Below are positions 8,583 to 17,261 of a stretch of DNA of 64,000 nt, in pieces. Under the pieces are notes generated by a model that made no database searches, was not told the DNA's origin, and was given only the letters and a program-made list of their open reading frames with translations. A program made the position numbers and the translations under genes. The stretch spans positions 1-64,000 of the forward strand of contig JALOTZ010000008.1 in NCBI GenBank assembly GCA_025457615.1. The letters run 5' to 3'. How positions within the stretch are numbered: the first letter of the stretch is position 1; each line of letters begins with the position of its first letter. Origin of the DNA: Verrucomicrobiota bacterium. GTDB taxonomy: Bacteria; Verrucomicrobiota; Verrucomicrobiia; Limisphaerales; DSYF01.

Positions 8583-9665
8583 GTGTCGGGCTCCAAGAAC
8601 ATCCGGGTGTTGTGCGGCATGAGTGGCGGGGTGGATTCGTCCGCCGCCGCGGCCTTGCTTTTGGGGCAGGGCTACGATGTGGTGGGAATCACCCTGAAGC
8701 TGTGGCCGCAGGACTGCGTGTCGCGCGCGGAGGACAAGTGCTGCGGTCCGCAGGCGGTGGCGGACGCGCGGGCGGTGTGTCACCAGCTGGGCATCCCCTA
8801 CTATCTGATCGACGAATCGGAGGCGTTCCAGGACCGGGTGATCCGGTATTTTGCCGACGAGTATCGGGCGGGGCGCACGCCCAATCCGTGTGTGATGTGC
8901 AATCAGCACCTCAAGTTCGGGGCGCTGATCGAGCGGGCGGACCGGCTGGGGGCGGCGTTCATCGCCACCGGCCACTTTGCGCGGCTCGACCGGGATGAGG
9001 CCACGGGCCGCACGCTCTTGCGGCGCGGCCGGGATGCGCGCAAGGACCAGAGCTATTTCCTCTTTTCCCTCCGGCAGGACCAGTTGTCCCGCGCGCTGTT
9101 TCCGTTGGGCGAACTGACCAAGACGGACACGCGGGACCGGGCGCGGCATTGCGGACTGAAGACCGCGGACAAGGAGGAGAGCATGGAGATCTGCTTCGTG
9201 CCGGACAACGATTACGGTGGATTTCTGGAGAAGGCCGGCCTGGTGGCGAAGCACCGGGGGGAGATTGTGGACACGGCGGGGCGGGTGTTGGGTCACCACG
9301 ACGGGATCGAGTTTTACACCATTGGACAGCGCAAAGGATTGGGGCTTTCGGCGCCGAGTCCGCTTTACGTTCTCGAGTTGGATGCGGAAACCAACCGGGT
9401 CGTCGTGGGGGACGGGTCCGGCTTGGAACGGGATGCGTTTGAAGTGCGACAGTGCAACTGGATCGCCTTTGAACAGCCGCCCAAAACGCTCGAGGTCACC
9501 GCGAAGATCCGCTACAACCACCCCGGAACGCCGGCCACGGTGTCCGCGCGGCCGGACGGGATGGCCCGGGTGAAACTGCATCAGCCGCAGCGGGCCATTA
9601 CCCCCGGCCAGGCGGCGGTCTTTTACGCGGGCGACCTGGTCGTGGGTGGTGGTTGGATTGGCTAG
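8583..9665 (+). CDS. mnmA: tRNA-specific 2-thiouridylase MnmA
   Basis: MnmA makes 2-thiouridine at the wobble position 34 of Lys, Glu and Gln tRNAs. The PP-loop GMSGGVDSS lies at residues about 12-20, the catalytic Cys in NPCVMCNQHLKFG, the second active Cys in MEICFVPDN, and the C-terminal domain in FYTIGQRKGLG. I choose the GTG at 8583 because it leaves the usual short lead into the PP-loop and gives 360 residues, the normal length. The track start at 8247 is too far upstream and overlaps the divergent endonuclease gene. A 57-bp gap separates it from ptsI. Confidence 0.95.
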   Translation: MSGSKNIRVLCGMSGGVDSSAAAALLLGQGYDVVGITLKLWPQDCVSRAEDKCCGPQAVADARAVCHQLGIPYYLIDESEAFQDRVIRYFADEYRAGRTPNPCVMCNQHLKFGALIERADRLGAAFIATGHFARLDRDEATGRTLLRRGRDARKDQSYFLFSLRQDQLSRALFPLGELTKTDTRDRARHCGLKTADKEESMEICFVPDNDYGGFLEKAGLVAKHRGEIVDTAGRVLGHHDGIEFYTIGQRKGLGLSAPSPLYVLELDAETNRVVVGDGSGLERDAFEVRQCNWIAFEQPPKTLEVTAKIRYNHPGTPATVSARPDGMARVKLHQPQRAITPGQAAVFYAGDLVVGGGWIG

Positions 9666-9722
9666 CGCGGCCGGAGAGAATTTCATTCCCTTGCGCCGCG
9701 CCCTGCATTAAGACTATCGGCC

Positions 9723-11519
9723 ATGGCATCCTCGAACGGCTATCGTGAGACGATCTTTCACGGGATTGCCGTCTCCGCCGGGGTCGCGCGCGCCAGGATT
9801 CGTGTTCTCAGCCGCACCCAACTGGCGGTGGGACGCCAGCCCATTCCGCCCGAGGAAGCGCCGCGGGAAATCCAGCGTCTCGAGAAGGCGCTGGTGGACG
9901 TCCGCCGCGAGATTCAGGAAGTCCAAAGCCGGGTGTCCGCGGATATGGGCGCGGAACACGCGGCCATTTTCGACGCGCACCTGCTGGTGCTGGAGGACCC
10001 GGTGATCCTCGACGAGGTCACCCGGCTGATCCAAACCGAGAATCTGAACGCGGAATACGCCTACCAGCAGGTGGTGGAACGCTACGCCGCGTCCCTGGCC
10101 AAACTCGGAGACGCTTATCTGCGCGAGCGTGTATCGGACATCGAGGATGTCTCCACCCGCGTGCTGCACAACCTCGTCGGGCACAAGGCGGGTGACGAAC
10201 TGCGCAATCTGGAAGGTCCCTGCATTGTGGTGGCGCATGACCTCGCCCCCTCGATGACGGCGCACTTGGATCCCGCCAAGGTGGTCGGGTTCGCCACGGA
10301 CGCGGGCAGCCGGACTTCGCACACCGCCATTCTGGCCCGCTCGCTACAGATCCCCGCGGTGGTGGGCTTGGGCAGCATCACGGACGCGGTGGAGAGCGGC
10401 ATTGAAGCGTTGTTGGACGGCTACGAGGGGTTGGTCATCGTCCATCCCTCCGAGGAGACGCTGTATCGCTACGGCCAACTGGCGGCCAGACGCGAGCCGC
10501 TCCTGATCCAGATCCGCAAGGCCATGGCGGAACCGGCGATCACCCTCGACGGCCGTCGCATCACCGTTTCGGGCAACATTGAGGAACCCCGGGATGTCGA
10601 ATCCGTCTCTGCCAACGGCGCGGAAGGGGTGGGGCTCTTCCGGACCGAATACCTATTTATTGACCGGGACGCCTTTCCGTCCGAGGACGAGCAGTACGAG
10701 TCCTACCGGCAGGTGGCTGCGACTCTGAAGCCGGATCCGGTGATCATCCGCACCCTTGATCTGGGAGGTGACAAGTTCCAGCATCCGACCGTGCCCAAGG
10801 ACAAGAATCCGTTCCTGGGCTGGCGGGCCATCCGGTTCTGCCTGCATGAAAAGGATGTGTTTCGGGCCCAACTCCGCGCCATCCTGCGGGCCAGCGCCCA
10901 TGGCAACATCAAGATGATGTATCCCATGATCTCCGGCTTGGAGGAATTGCGTCAGGCCAATGAACTCCTCGACGAGTGCAAGGGCCAGTTGCGTGCCGAA
11001 GGCAAGCCGTTCAATGACCAGATGGAGGTGGGCGCCATGGTTGAAACCCCGTCGGCGGCCATGATTTCCGACTCCCTGGCGCGCCGGCTCAAGTTTTTGA
11101 GCATCGGCACGAACGATTTGATCCAATACTGCCTGGCGGTGGACCGCACCAACGACAAGATCGCCCACCTGTACGAACCCACGCACCCGGGCATCCTGCG
11201 CCTGATCCACGGCTCGGTGGCCGCGGCTCATCAGCACGGCATCTGGGTGGGTGTGTGCGGTGAGATGGCCGGGGATATGGTGCTGGTCCCCCTGCTGCTG
11301 GGTTTGGGAGTGGACGAGTTGAGCGCCGCCCCGCCGGTGGTGCCCCAGATCAAGTACCTGATCCGCCGCCTCAACCTGAGCGCGGCCCGGGAGTTGGCGG
11401 AGTTCGCCCTGGCCTCCGAGTCCGGCGGTGACGTGCTCGAGCGCTGTCTGGAGTTCGTCAACGAGGTCGCCCCGGGATTGCTCGAACAGGGCCCGCGCAT
11501 CGACCTGGCCCTGCCTTGA
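9723..11519 (+). CDS. ptsI: Phosphoenolpyruvate-protein phosphotransferase (PTS enzyme I)
   Basis: This 598-residue enzyme I passes phosphate from PEP to HPr. It begins with the HPr-binding helical domain (FHGIAVSAGVARAR). The active-site histidine lies in GSRTSHTAILARSL near residue 203. The PEP-binding barrel shows GLFRTEYLF, FRAQLRAILRAS, IGTNDLIQYCLAVDR and GVCGEMAGD. No N-terminal GAF domain is present, so it is the sugar-PTS type rather than PtsP. No HPr or EII gene is adjacent, and in this phylum such proteins may have regulatory roles. The ATG at 9723 gives the family's expected N-terminus. Confidence 0.93.
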   Translation: MASSNGYRETIFHGIAVSAGVARARIRVLSRTQLAVGRQPIPPEEAPREIQRLEKALVDVRREIQEVQSRVSADMGAEHAAIFDAHLLVLEDPVILDEVTRLIQTENLNAEYAYQQVVERYAASLAKLGDAYLRERVSDIEDVSTRVLHNLVGHKAGDELRNLEGPCIVVAHDLAPSMTAHLDPAKVVGFATDAGSRTSHTAILARSLQIPAVVGLGSITDAVESGIEALLDGYEGLVIVHPSEETLYRYGQLAARREPLLIQIRKAMAEPAITLDGRRITVSGNIEEPRDVESVSANGAEGVGLFRTEYLFIDRDAFPSEDEQYESYRQVAATLKPDPVIIRTLDLGGDKFQHPTVPKDKNPFLGWRAIRFCLHEKDVFRAQLRAILRASAHGNIKMMYPMISGLEELRQANELLDECKGQLRAEGKPFNDQMEVGAMVETPSAAMISDSLARRLKFLSIGTNDLIQYCLAVDRTNDKIAHLYEPTHPGILRLIHGSVAAAHQHGIWVGVCGEMAGDMVLVPLLLGLGVDELSAAPPVVPQIKYLIRRLNLSAARELAEFALASESGGDVLERCLEFVNEVAPGLLEQGPRIDLALP

Positions 11520-11520
11520 T

Positions 11521-12021
11521 CTAAGGCCTGGGGGCCGGGTCCAGGAAGTTGATCCTCAACCCGCCTTTGCGGCTTTCAGACAGCTTGTCCGCCAGGCTGG
11601 CCGCCTTGGGGTGGACCGGCTCGTCCGGTGGGGATGGGGGGCAATCCGCGGACGATTCCAGGGCGGCGCGCAACGCGCCTTCGACCAACTGGGCGCAGTG
11701 AATCTTCATCGGCGGCAAAGGGCCGAGCTCTCCGGAAAGTTCCTCGCTCTGGAGCGCCAGCGCCTCCTCACGGGTCTTGCCGCGAATCAATTCGGTGGCC
11801 AGACTGGCCACGGCAATGGCGGTTTCGCAACCGAAGGACTGGAACGTGGCCTTGTCAATCACCTGACGCCCCCGGTCCTCCTTGAATTTGACCCAGAGGC
11901 GCAGCATTTCGCCGCAGTCGGCGTTGCCCACGGTGCCGATCGAATCCGCATCCGGCATCTCCCCCATGTTCTGGGGATTCTTCAAAGCCGCTTCGATTCG
12001 TTTCTGCAGGTCGTGGTTCAT
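11521..12021 (-). CDS. IscU/NifU-type iron-sulfur scaffold protein
   Basis: A 166-residue protein with the three scaffold cysteines in GNADCGEMLRLW, FQSFGCETAIAVASL and MKIHCAQLVEG, where IscU proteins assemble a 2Fe-2S cluster before transfer. The Asp beside the first Cys is the residue that keeps the cluster labile in this family. The C-terminal 40 residues, rich in Pro, are an extension not needed for scaffold function. It is the last gene of a sufT-sufS-rhodanese-iscU set and starts 3 bp after the rhodanese stop. It converges with ptsI. Confidence 0.9.
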   Translation of the reverse strand: MNHDLQKRIEAALKNPQNMGEMPDADSIGTVGNADCGEMLRLWVKFKEDRGRQVIDKATFQSFGCETAIAVASLATELIRGKTREEALALQSEELSGELGPLPPMKIHCAQLVEGALRAALESSADCPPSPPDEPVHPKAASLADKLSESRKGGLRINFLDPAPRP

Positions 12022-12024
12022 GGA

Positions 12025-12573
12025 TTATCCGAGCGTGTAGCGTCGCATGCGCTTGTCCACCTGCTGCGCCCAGGCATCGATGCCTCCCTGGAGGCAGCGG
12101 ACGTGCTGGAAACCGTGTCCGAGGAAATAGGCGGCGGCGTCCAGACCATGCCGGCCTTGGTGATCCACCACCACGAAGGCGCGGTCACGCGGCCAGTGGG
12201 ACAGCATCTCCTGCATGACCGGTTGGGAAAGCAGCACGGCCCCCTCGATGTGCACCGCCTCAAACTCCTCCCGCGATCGGACGTCCAGCAATCGCAGCTC
12301 CGGGTTGGTCCGGCGCAGTTGGTCCAATTCCAGCGGGAGGATGAAGGTCCGGGCATCCTGCTCGTGGCTGGACTGCAGGAGTGCGAGCACCTGGCGGACA
12401 TTGAGCCCACCGTTGCGGGCGCAGAGTTGCGCCAGGGTTTCGTCCGGGGAGAAGGCGCAACTGCTGCAGCCGCCGATGTGATAATGGCGGAACAGCGCCC
12501 GCTGTGCGCCAGGGAATGCCTGCAACACCTCGCGCATCGGGGAACCCGGAGCGATGGCTTCGCCAGGGGTCAT
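12025..12573 (-). CDS. DUF1858-like plus rhodanese-homology domain protein
   Basis: Residues 1-65 resemble the DUF1858/ScdA-N domain (FPGAQRALFRHYHIGGCSSC, then DETLAQLCARNGGL). Residues 85-180 are a rhodanese domain (LLDVRSREEFEAVHIEGAVLL, LQGGIDAW). The rhodanese active-site loop, usually CxxGxRS, reads VVVDHQGRHGLDAA here: the catalytic Cys is replaced by Asp or His. It is therefore probably not a sulfurtransferase by itself, and may act as a docking or sulfur-relay partner using the N-terminal CSSC. It lies between sufS and the scaffold gene, which points to Fe-S assembly. Confidence 0.8.
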   Translation of the reverse strand: MTPGEAIAPGSPMREVLQAFPGAQRALFRHYHIGGCSSCAFSPDETLAQLCARNGGLNVRQVLALLQSSHEQDARTFILPLELDQLRRTNPELRLLDVRSREEFEAVHIEGAVLLSQPVMQEMLSHWPRDRAFVVVDHQGRHGLDAAAYFLGHGFQHVRCLQGGIDAWAQQVDKRMRRYTLG

Positions 12574-12699
12574 GAATCAGGTGGGGTTCAAGGGTGGACG
12601 GGGCGTGAGCAGCGGCCTTCAACGCCTGGTCAAGTCCGCGCTGGACTCCGGCTTCGGGTTCATGGCCGCATTATGCCACGGGCGCCCGGTTTGTCGAAT

Positions 12700-13977
12700 T
12701 TAGCCGCTGAAAAACTTCTGGATGTCGCGGATAACCTCCACAAAGCAGTCGATTTCCCCGGTCGTGTTGTAGAAATAGAAGCTGGCGCGCGAGGTAGATT
12801 CGACCCCGAGTTTGCGCATGAGCGGCTGGGTGCAGTGGTGCCCGCCTCGCAGGGCCACACCGCGCTGGTTGGCCAGTTCCACCACGTCGTGAGCATGGAC
12901 GTCGCCCAGGCAAAAGCTCACAATGCCGGCCCGCCCCACGTGCGGTCCGAAGATCCGGATGCCATCCAGGCCGGACAGCCGGGCAAAAGCATACGCGCCC
13001 AGTTCCATGTCGTGCTGCGCAATGCGGTCCCGGCCCACGTGGTCGAGGTAGTCCATGGCGACTGCCAGCCCGATGGCGCCGGCGATGTCAGGCGTGCCCG
13101 CCTCGAACTTGTGCGGCGCATGTTTCCAGGTGCTTCGCCCGTATTCGACGTTGAGGATCATTTCCCCGCCGCCCTGCCAGGGGGGCATCTCATTCAACAG
13201 GGCCTCCCGCCCATACAACACGCCGATGCCGGTCGGGCCGCACATCTTGTGTCCGGACAACACCAGGAAGTCGCAGTCCAGCTCTTGCACGTCCAGCCGG
13301 CGGTGCCCGGCGCTTTGGGCGGCGTCGATGAGGGTGGTGATGCCCCGCTTGCGGGCGCGGGCGCAGAGTTCGTTCACGGGGTTGATGGTGCCGAGGGAGT
13401 TGGAAATATGCACCATGGCCAGCAGCCGGACCTCGCTCGTCAGGAAGTCGTCCACCCGCGACAAGTCCAGCCGTCCGTCGTCACCGGTGATCGGCAGGAA
13501 GGCGAGCCGGGCGCCGGTGCGCTCGGCCAGGAGTTGCCAGGGCACCAGGTTGCTGTGGTGCTCCATCTCGGTGAGCAGAATGACGTCGCCCGCACGCACG
13601 CGGCTGCCGCCCCAGGCGTTGGCCACCAGGTTGAGGCCCTCGGTGGCTCCCCGCGTGAAGATGATCTCGTTGGGACTGCGCGCGTGGAGGAATCGGGCGG
13701 CGGTTTCACGCGCGGACTCGAATCCAGCCGTGGCGCGGTTGCTCAGTTCGTGGATGCCACGATGCACATTGGCATTGTCACGCTCGTAATACCGGCTCAA
13801 CGCCTCGATGACGGACGTCGGCTTCTGCGAGGTGGCGGCGTTGTCGAAGTAGATCAGCGGCTTTCCATGCACCTGCTGATGCAGGATGGGAAAATCCGCC
13901 CGGAACGAGGCCAGATCCGGTTTTGTTGCGCTAGCCTTCACCGAGGTGGACATAGGTGGAGTGGTGGGGTTGTTCAT
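12700..13977 (-). CDS. sufS: SufS-type cysteine desulfurase
   Basis: A PLP enzyme that takes sulfur from cysteine for Fe-S cluster assembly. It shows YFDNAATSQKP near the start, ANVHRGIHELSNRAT, the PLP lysine in VLSGHKMCGPTGIG and the catalytic cysteine in RGGHHCTQPLM, the classic SufS signature. Of the possible starts, the ATG at 13977 (MNNPTTPP) has GGAG seven bases upstream. It gives 425 residues, slightly longer than usual because of an N-terminal tail. The ribosome site lies inside a short octamer-like repeat. It follows sufT and precedes a rhodanese gene by 126 bp. Confidence 0.93.
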   Translation of the reverse strand: MNNPTTPPMSTSVKASATKPDLASFRADFPILHQQVHGKPLIYFDNAATSQKPTSVIEALSRYYERDNANVHRGIHELSNRATAGFESARETAARFLHARSPNEIIFTRGATEGLNLVANAWGGSRVRAGDVILLTEMEHHSNLVPWQLLAERTGARLAFLPITGDDGRLDLSRVDDFLTSEVRLLAMVHISNSLGTINPVNELCARARKRGITTLIDAAQSAGHRRLDVQELDCDFLVLSGHKMCGPTGIGVLYGREALLNEMPPWQGGGEMILNVEYGRSTWKHAPHKFEAGTPDIAGAIGLAVAMDYLDHVGRDRIAQHDMELGAYAFARLSGLDGIRIFGPHVGRAGIVSFCLGDVHAHDVVELANQRGVALRGGHHCTQPLMRKLGVESTSRASFYFYNTTGEIDCFVEVIRDIQKFFSG

Positions 13978-14007
13978 GCCAGTGCTCCAACACTCGAGCA
14001 CTCCATT
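13976..14007 (-). repeat. Octamer-periodic repeat overlapping the sufS ribosome site
   Basis: Read on the minus strand, the sequence divides into 8-bp units ATGGAGTG, CTCGAGTG, TTGGAGCA and CTGGCATG, with the sufS start codon in the last unit. The same stretch contains an inverted pair, AGTGCTC/GAGCACT (13981-14002), that could fold over the ribosome site. It resembles the longer octamer array before yebC. Confidence 0.45.
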
Positions 14008-14013
14008 TCCCGC

Positions 14014-14565
14014 TCACATCAGCCCGAGCTGCAGTTTGGCGGCTTCGGTCAGCATGCTCTGGTTCCAAGGCGGATCCCACACCAGTTCCACGCTCACGTC
14101 ATCCACCGGCTCCAGGCAGAGGATCTTATTTTGCGCGTCCTGCTGCAGCACCGGTCCCATGCCGCAGCCGGGGGCGGTGAGGGTCATCTTGACGCAGACC
14201 TTGAAGCTGTTCTCCGCCAGCGGTTCGACCACGCAATCATAGACCAGGCCGAGGTCCACGATGTTGACCGGGATTTCCGGGTCGTAACAGGTCTTGAGCT
14301 GGTCCCAGACGAGCTTTTCCACTTCCTCCCGGGTGTAAGCCCCCGAGCCGGATCGGGCGGGCCCGGCCTGCACCTCGCGACCCAGGGCGTCGGCATCCTG
14401 GCCGTCGATGCGAAACAGGTTGCCGTTGAGGATCACGGTGTAGCTGCCGCCCAGGGATTGCGTGATGTGTGCTGTTTCTCCCTTCATCAGCTTCACCCGC
14501 GTGCCCGCCGGAACAATCGCGGCCTCGACGTCGCGGGTCAGCGTGACAGATTCATTCAAGTTCAT
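14014..14565 (-). CDS. sufT: SufT, Fe-S cluster assembly factor of the MIP18/DUF59 family
   Basis: This 183-residue protein has the MIP18/DUF59 domain at its C-terminus. It includes YDPEIPVNIVDLGLVYD and the MTLTAPGCGMGP motif, whose Cys is the functional residue in the family. The N-terminal 80 residues (LTRDVEAAIVPAGTRVKLMKG) are the extension that separates SufT from plain DUF59 proteins. SufT helps mature Fe-S proteins. It is the first gene of the cluster, with 36 bp to sufS. No sufBCD genes are present within the window. Confidence 0.88.
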   Translation of the reverse strand: MNLNESVTLTRDVEAAIVPAGTRVKLMKGETAHITQSLGGSYTVILNGNLFRIDGQDADALGREVQAGPARSGSGAYTREEVEKLVWDQLKTCYDPEIPVNIVDLGLVYDCVVEPLAENSFKVCVKMTLTAPGCGMGPVLQQDAQNKILCLEPVDDVSVELVWDPPWNQSMLTEAAKLQLGLM

Positions 14566-14643
14566 AGGCCGGCAATGTAGCGTGTTCAGCCGGGTTTGCC
14601 AGTGTTTCCCCTACGCTGCGATCCCCAAGCGGCCGGCACCCGC

Positions 14644-15804
14644 CTATTTCAACCCCATGATCAGCACGATCAGATCAACAATGAACAGGACCACAATGGT
14701 CGCTTCCAGCCAGACCATCAGGCGGTTGGTCCGGTCGCTCTGGAGCATCCGGTAAAGGTCGTCCAGGGTCCGCACCTTGCCCTCGATGGTGCGGTGCCAG
14801 TCCGCCAGGTGGAACCGCGCCGCCAACGCCTCGTAGAGCCGGGCCAGATGCCAGTCGCCAAAGAACTTGGTGATGTTGGACAGCTCATCGTTGAACCGGG
14901 CCATGTCCACACGGATCTCACGGATCTCGCGCAAGCTCTCGCCCTTGGACCGCAGCGAGCGCCGGGCCAGGTCGCGGTAAGACCGTTCGAGGGCGTTGTC
15001 GAGGATGCGATCATAGGCCTCGAGTTCGGCCAGTTGCAGGTTGGCCAGTTCCATCAGGTAAAGCGCCTCGTCAAAATCGCGCGGTTCGTCCACCAGCAGG
15101 GCGGCATCCCAATCCACCACCACCACATCCCCCTGGTAGTAGCTCAGATGGCGCGCGGTGGATTCATCCGATTCCTGCTGCGAAAGCCGGTCCACATCCT
15201 CCTCCTGGGTCAGCAATGCGGCCACCTTGCGGCGATGCAATTCAAACCATGCCCCGGCCGTCATTTCAGCGCCCTCGGACGTTCGCAACGGGGAGGCGAT
15301 GCAGAAGACCGTATAGGCCTCCTCCTGCGCCAGTTGCGCGTGGGGCCGGATCAGATTCGGCTTCAACTCGGCAATGACCTCCTCGGCCAGCCGGCGCACC
15401 TCCTCGTGCAGGGAACCGGTCTGGAACTGGAGGTCGTGATAATCCACCAGCGATTCCAGGTGCTCGACGCCGAAGGGGACCTGGACCGTGATGCTGATGG
15501 CGCCCACCGGCAGCAGCTTGATCGCGCGTTGCACGCGAATGGGGCCGTGGGGTCCGACCCGCTCGAGCGGCGGAAGCCTCACCATCTGTGGCTTGTAGAA
15601 GAAGGATTGCCGCGGACTGCGTTTGTCCACGTCCACGGCGAACTGCGCCACGGGCTGTCCGAGCAGTTCGCGGATGGCGCCCCGCCTCATCTCGTAGGCG
15701 ACATCGTAGGCGTAGATGTAAACCACCTCGCCGCTGTACGGCCTGGGGCTGGCCCGGCTGCCTTTGGACTCGATACCTTCGGCGGGTGGAATCGCGGTCT
15801 TCAT
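14644..15804 (-). CDS. RMD1/DUF155-family membrane-anchored protein
   Basis: I start at the ATG at 15804 (MKTAIPPAEG), preceded by GAGG; the track's longer N-terminus lacks support. The 386-residue protein begins with a mixed alpha/beta domain (YSGEVVYIYAYDVAYE). It then has a long helical, probably coiled-coil, region rich in Glu and Arg (ESLREIREIRVDMARFNDEL) and ends in one transmembrane helix (IVVLFIVDLIVLIMGL). This layout matches the RMD1/RMND1/YagE family. Members are mitochondrial or bacterial membrane proteins of uncertain function. The gene stands alone here. Confidence 0.7.
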   Translation of the reverse strand: MKTAIPPAEGIESKGSRASPRPYSGEVVYIYAYDVAYEMRRGAIRELLGQPVAQFAVDVDKRSPRQSFFYKPQMVRLPPLERVGPHGPIRVQRAIKLLPVGAISITVQVPFGVEHLESLVDYHDLQFQTGSLHEEVRRLAEEVIAELKPNLIRPHAQLAQEEAYTVFCIASPLRTSEGAEMTAGAWFELHRRKVAALLTQEEDVDRLSQQESDESTARHLSYYQGDVVVVDWDAALLVDEPRDFDEALYLMELANLQLAELEAYDRILDNALERSYRDLARRSLRSKGESLREIREIRVDMARFNDELSNITKFFGDWHLARLYEALAARFHLADWHRTIEGKVRTLDDLYRMLQSDRTNRLMVWLEATIVVLFIVDLIVLIMGLK

Positions 15805-15888
15805 GACCCGCCTCACGTTACCCCGGCTCCCACGGTTTGTCGAAAGCCTCGGCCCGCTCGCCGCAAGGCCAAGCCCGTGAAACAAGGT

Positions 15889-15919
15889 TCATCCACAGCC
15901 TGTTCACCGGTTATCCACA
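15889..15919 (+). promoter_or_regulatory. Two DnaA-box-like sites in a 319-bp gap
   Basis: The gap between the RMD1-family gene and lpxD (15805-16123) has no supported ORF. It contains TTATCCACA (15911-15919), identical to the strongest E. coli DnaA box, and TCATCCACA (15889-15897), one base different, in the same orientation. Two boxes are too few to call an origin, and dnaA or dnaN are not nearby. They could serve as a DnaA titration or promoter site. Confidence 0.3.
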
Positions 15920-16123
15920 GCCTCCAAAAAACACCCGATGCCTGCAATGTTGTGATTGAACTGAAACCGCATCGGCCTATCATCGGGTTTGTTCTTGAAT
16001 CAGTGTTGTCGCGAAACCGCGCTGGAGAATCGAACAGCATCGTCCGGCAGGGACTGGACGGCGGTGGCCTCATTTCGGGGTCCGGGCGCAGGCCCGGCGT
16101 GTTTCGCGAACCGGAGTCAACCT

Positions 16124-17155
16124 ATGACATTCACTGTGGCTGAGATTGCGAGCCGCCTGAAGGGCGAGGTGGTGGGCAACGCATCAACGGAAATCACGGG
16201 GTTTTCGCCCGCAGACCGGTCGCGTCCAGGGGACCTGACGTTCGCCGAGAATGACAGTTATCTGCAACGCGCGGAGAGCAGCGCGGCGGCGGCGGTCCTT
16301 GTGGACCGCAAGAGCCAGGTGGTTTCGTCCAAGGCGCTGTTGCGCGTCGAGAATGTCCGCGTGGCCTGCGCCAAGGTGTTGCCCTTGTTCTTTCCCGAAA
16401 AGCGGTTTGCCGGCGGCATTCATCCAACCGCCGTGGTGGCGGACTCGGCCCGGATTGATCCCACGGCCTACATCGGTCCGGGCTGTGTCATTGGCGAGGA
16501 AGTGCGGATCGGCCCCGGCTGTGTTCTGGAGGCGCTGGATTTTGTGGGAGACGGTTGCCGCCTGGGCCATGACGTCCGGCTCTTTCCCCAGGTGACGCTC
16601 TACAGCCGGACCGAAGTGGGCAACCGGGTGCGCCTGCATGCCGGAACCGTTGTGGGTTCGGACGGGTTTGGTTACGTGGAAGAAGGGCGTTCGCACCTCA
16701 AGGTGCCGCAGATCGGGCAGGTGATCATTCGGGACGACGTCGAACTGGGCGCCCTGGTGGCGGTGGACCGCGGAGCGCTGGGGCCGACGGTAATCGGGGA
16801 GGGCACCAAGGTGGACAACCTGGTCCAGATCGCGCACAACGTGGGAATCGGTTCCAACTGCATGATCGTCGCGCAAACCGGCATCGCCGGCAGCACCAAG
16901 ATCGGGGACGACGTCACGCTGGGGGGACAATCTGGTGTGTCCGGCCACCTGCGGCTCGGTAACCGGGTGGCGGTGGGGGCGCGTTCGGGGGTGATGCGCA
17001 ACCTGCGGGACGGCGAATGCGTGTTGGGCACGCCCGCAGTGCCGGATCGGCAGGCCAAACGCCAGATCATCGCGACGCAGCATCTGCCGGATCTGGCGCG
17101 GCGGATTCAGGAATTAGAAAGACGGGTGGCTGAACTGGAGCAGGGCAAAGTGTAG
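16124..17155 (+). CDS. lpxD: UDP-3-O-acylglucosamine N-acyltransferase LpxD
   Basis: LpxD adds the N-linked acyl chain to UDP-3-O-acylglucosamine in lipid A synthesis, showing that the cell makes an LPS-type outer membrane. The N-terminal uridine-binding domain ([20 protein letters not shown]) is followed by left-handed beta-helix hexapeptide repeats. The catalytic histidine region is [17 protein letters not shown], and the C-terminal helix is [17 protein letters not shown]. The ATG at 16124 follows CCGGAGTCAACCT, a good ribosome site, and gives 343 residues, the usual length. No other lpx gene is adjacent. Confidence 0.93.
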   Translation: MTFTVAEIASRLKGEVVGNASTEITGFSPADRSRPGDLTFAENDSYLQRAESSAAAAVLVDRKSQVVSSKALLRVENVRVACAKVLPLFFPEKRFAGGIHPTAVVADSARIDPTAYIGPGCVIGEEVRIGPGCVLEALDFVGDGCRLGHDVRLFPQVTLYSRTEVGNRVRLHAGTVVGSDGFGYVEEGRSHLKVPQIGQVIIRDDVELGALVAVDRGALGPTVIGEGTKVDNLVQIAHNVGIGSNCMIVAQTGIAGSTKIGDDVTLGGQSGVSGHLRLGNRVAVGARSGVMRNLRDGECVLGTPAVPDRQAKRQIIATQHLPDLARRIQELERRVAELEQGKV

Positions 17156-17261
17156 TGACCCGCCATGAGCAGAACAGGCTGGCCCGCGCCGCGGGCGCTG
17201 ATCGGGGCCGCGCGTTCCAAGCTCAGGGCGAAACTCTTGAAGTGAGGAAGCGTAGGTTCTG

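Noticed and set aside
11428-14580. 1,050-codon plus-strand ORF
   Set aside because: Antisense to the sufT-sufS-rhodanese-iscU cluster, all of which have clear motifs on the minus strand. High GC keeps the opposite frame open.
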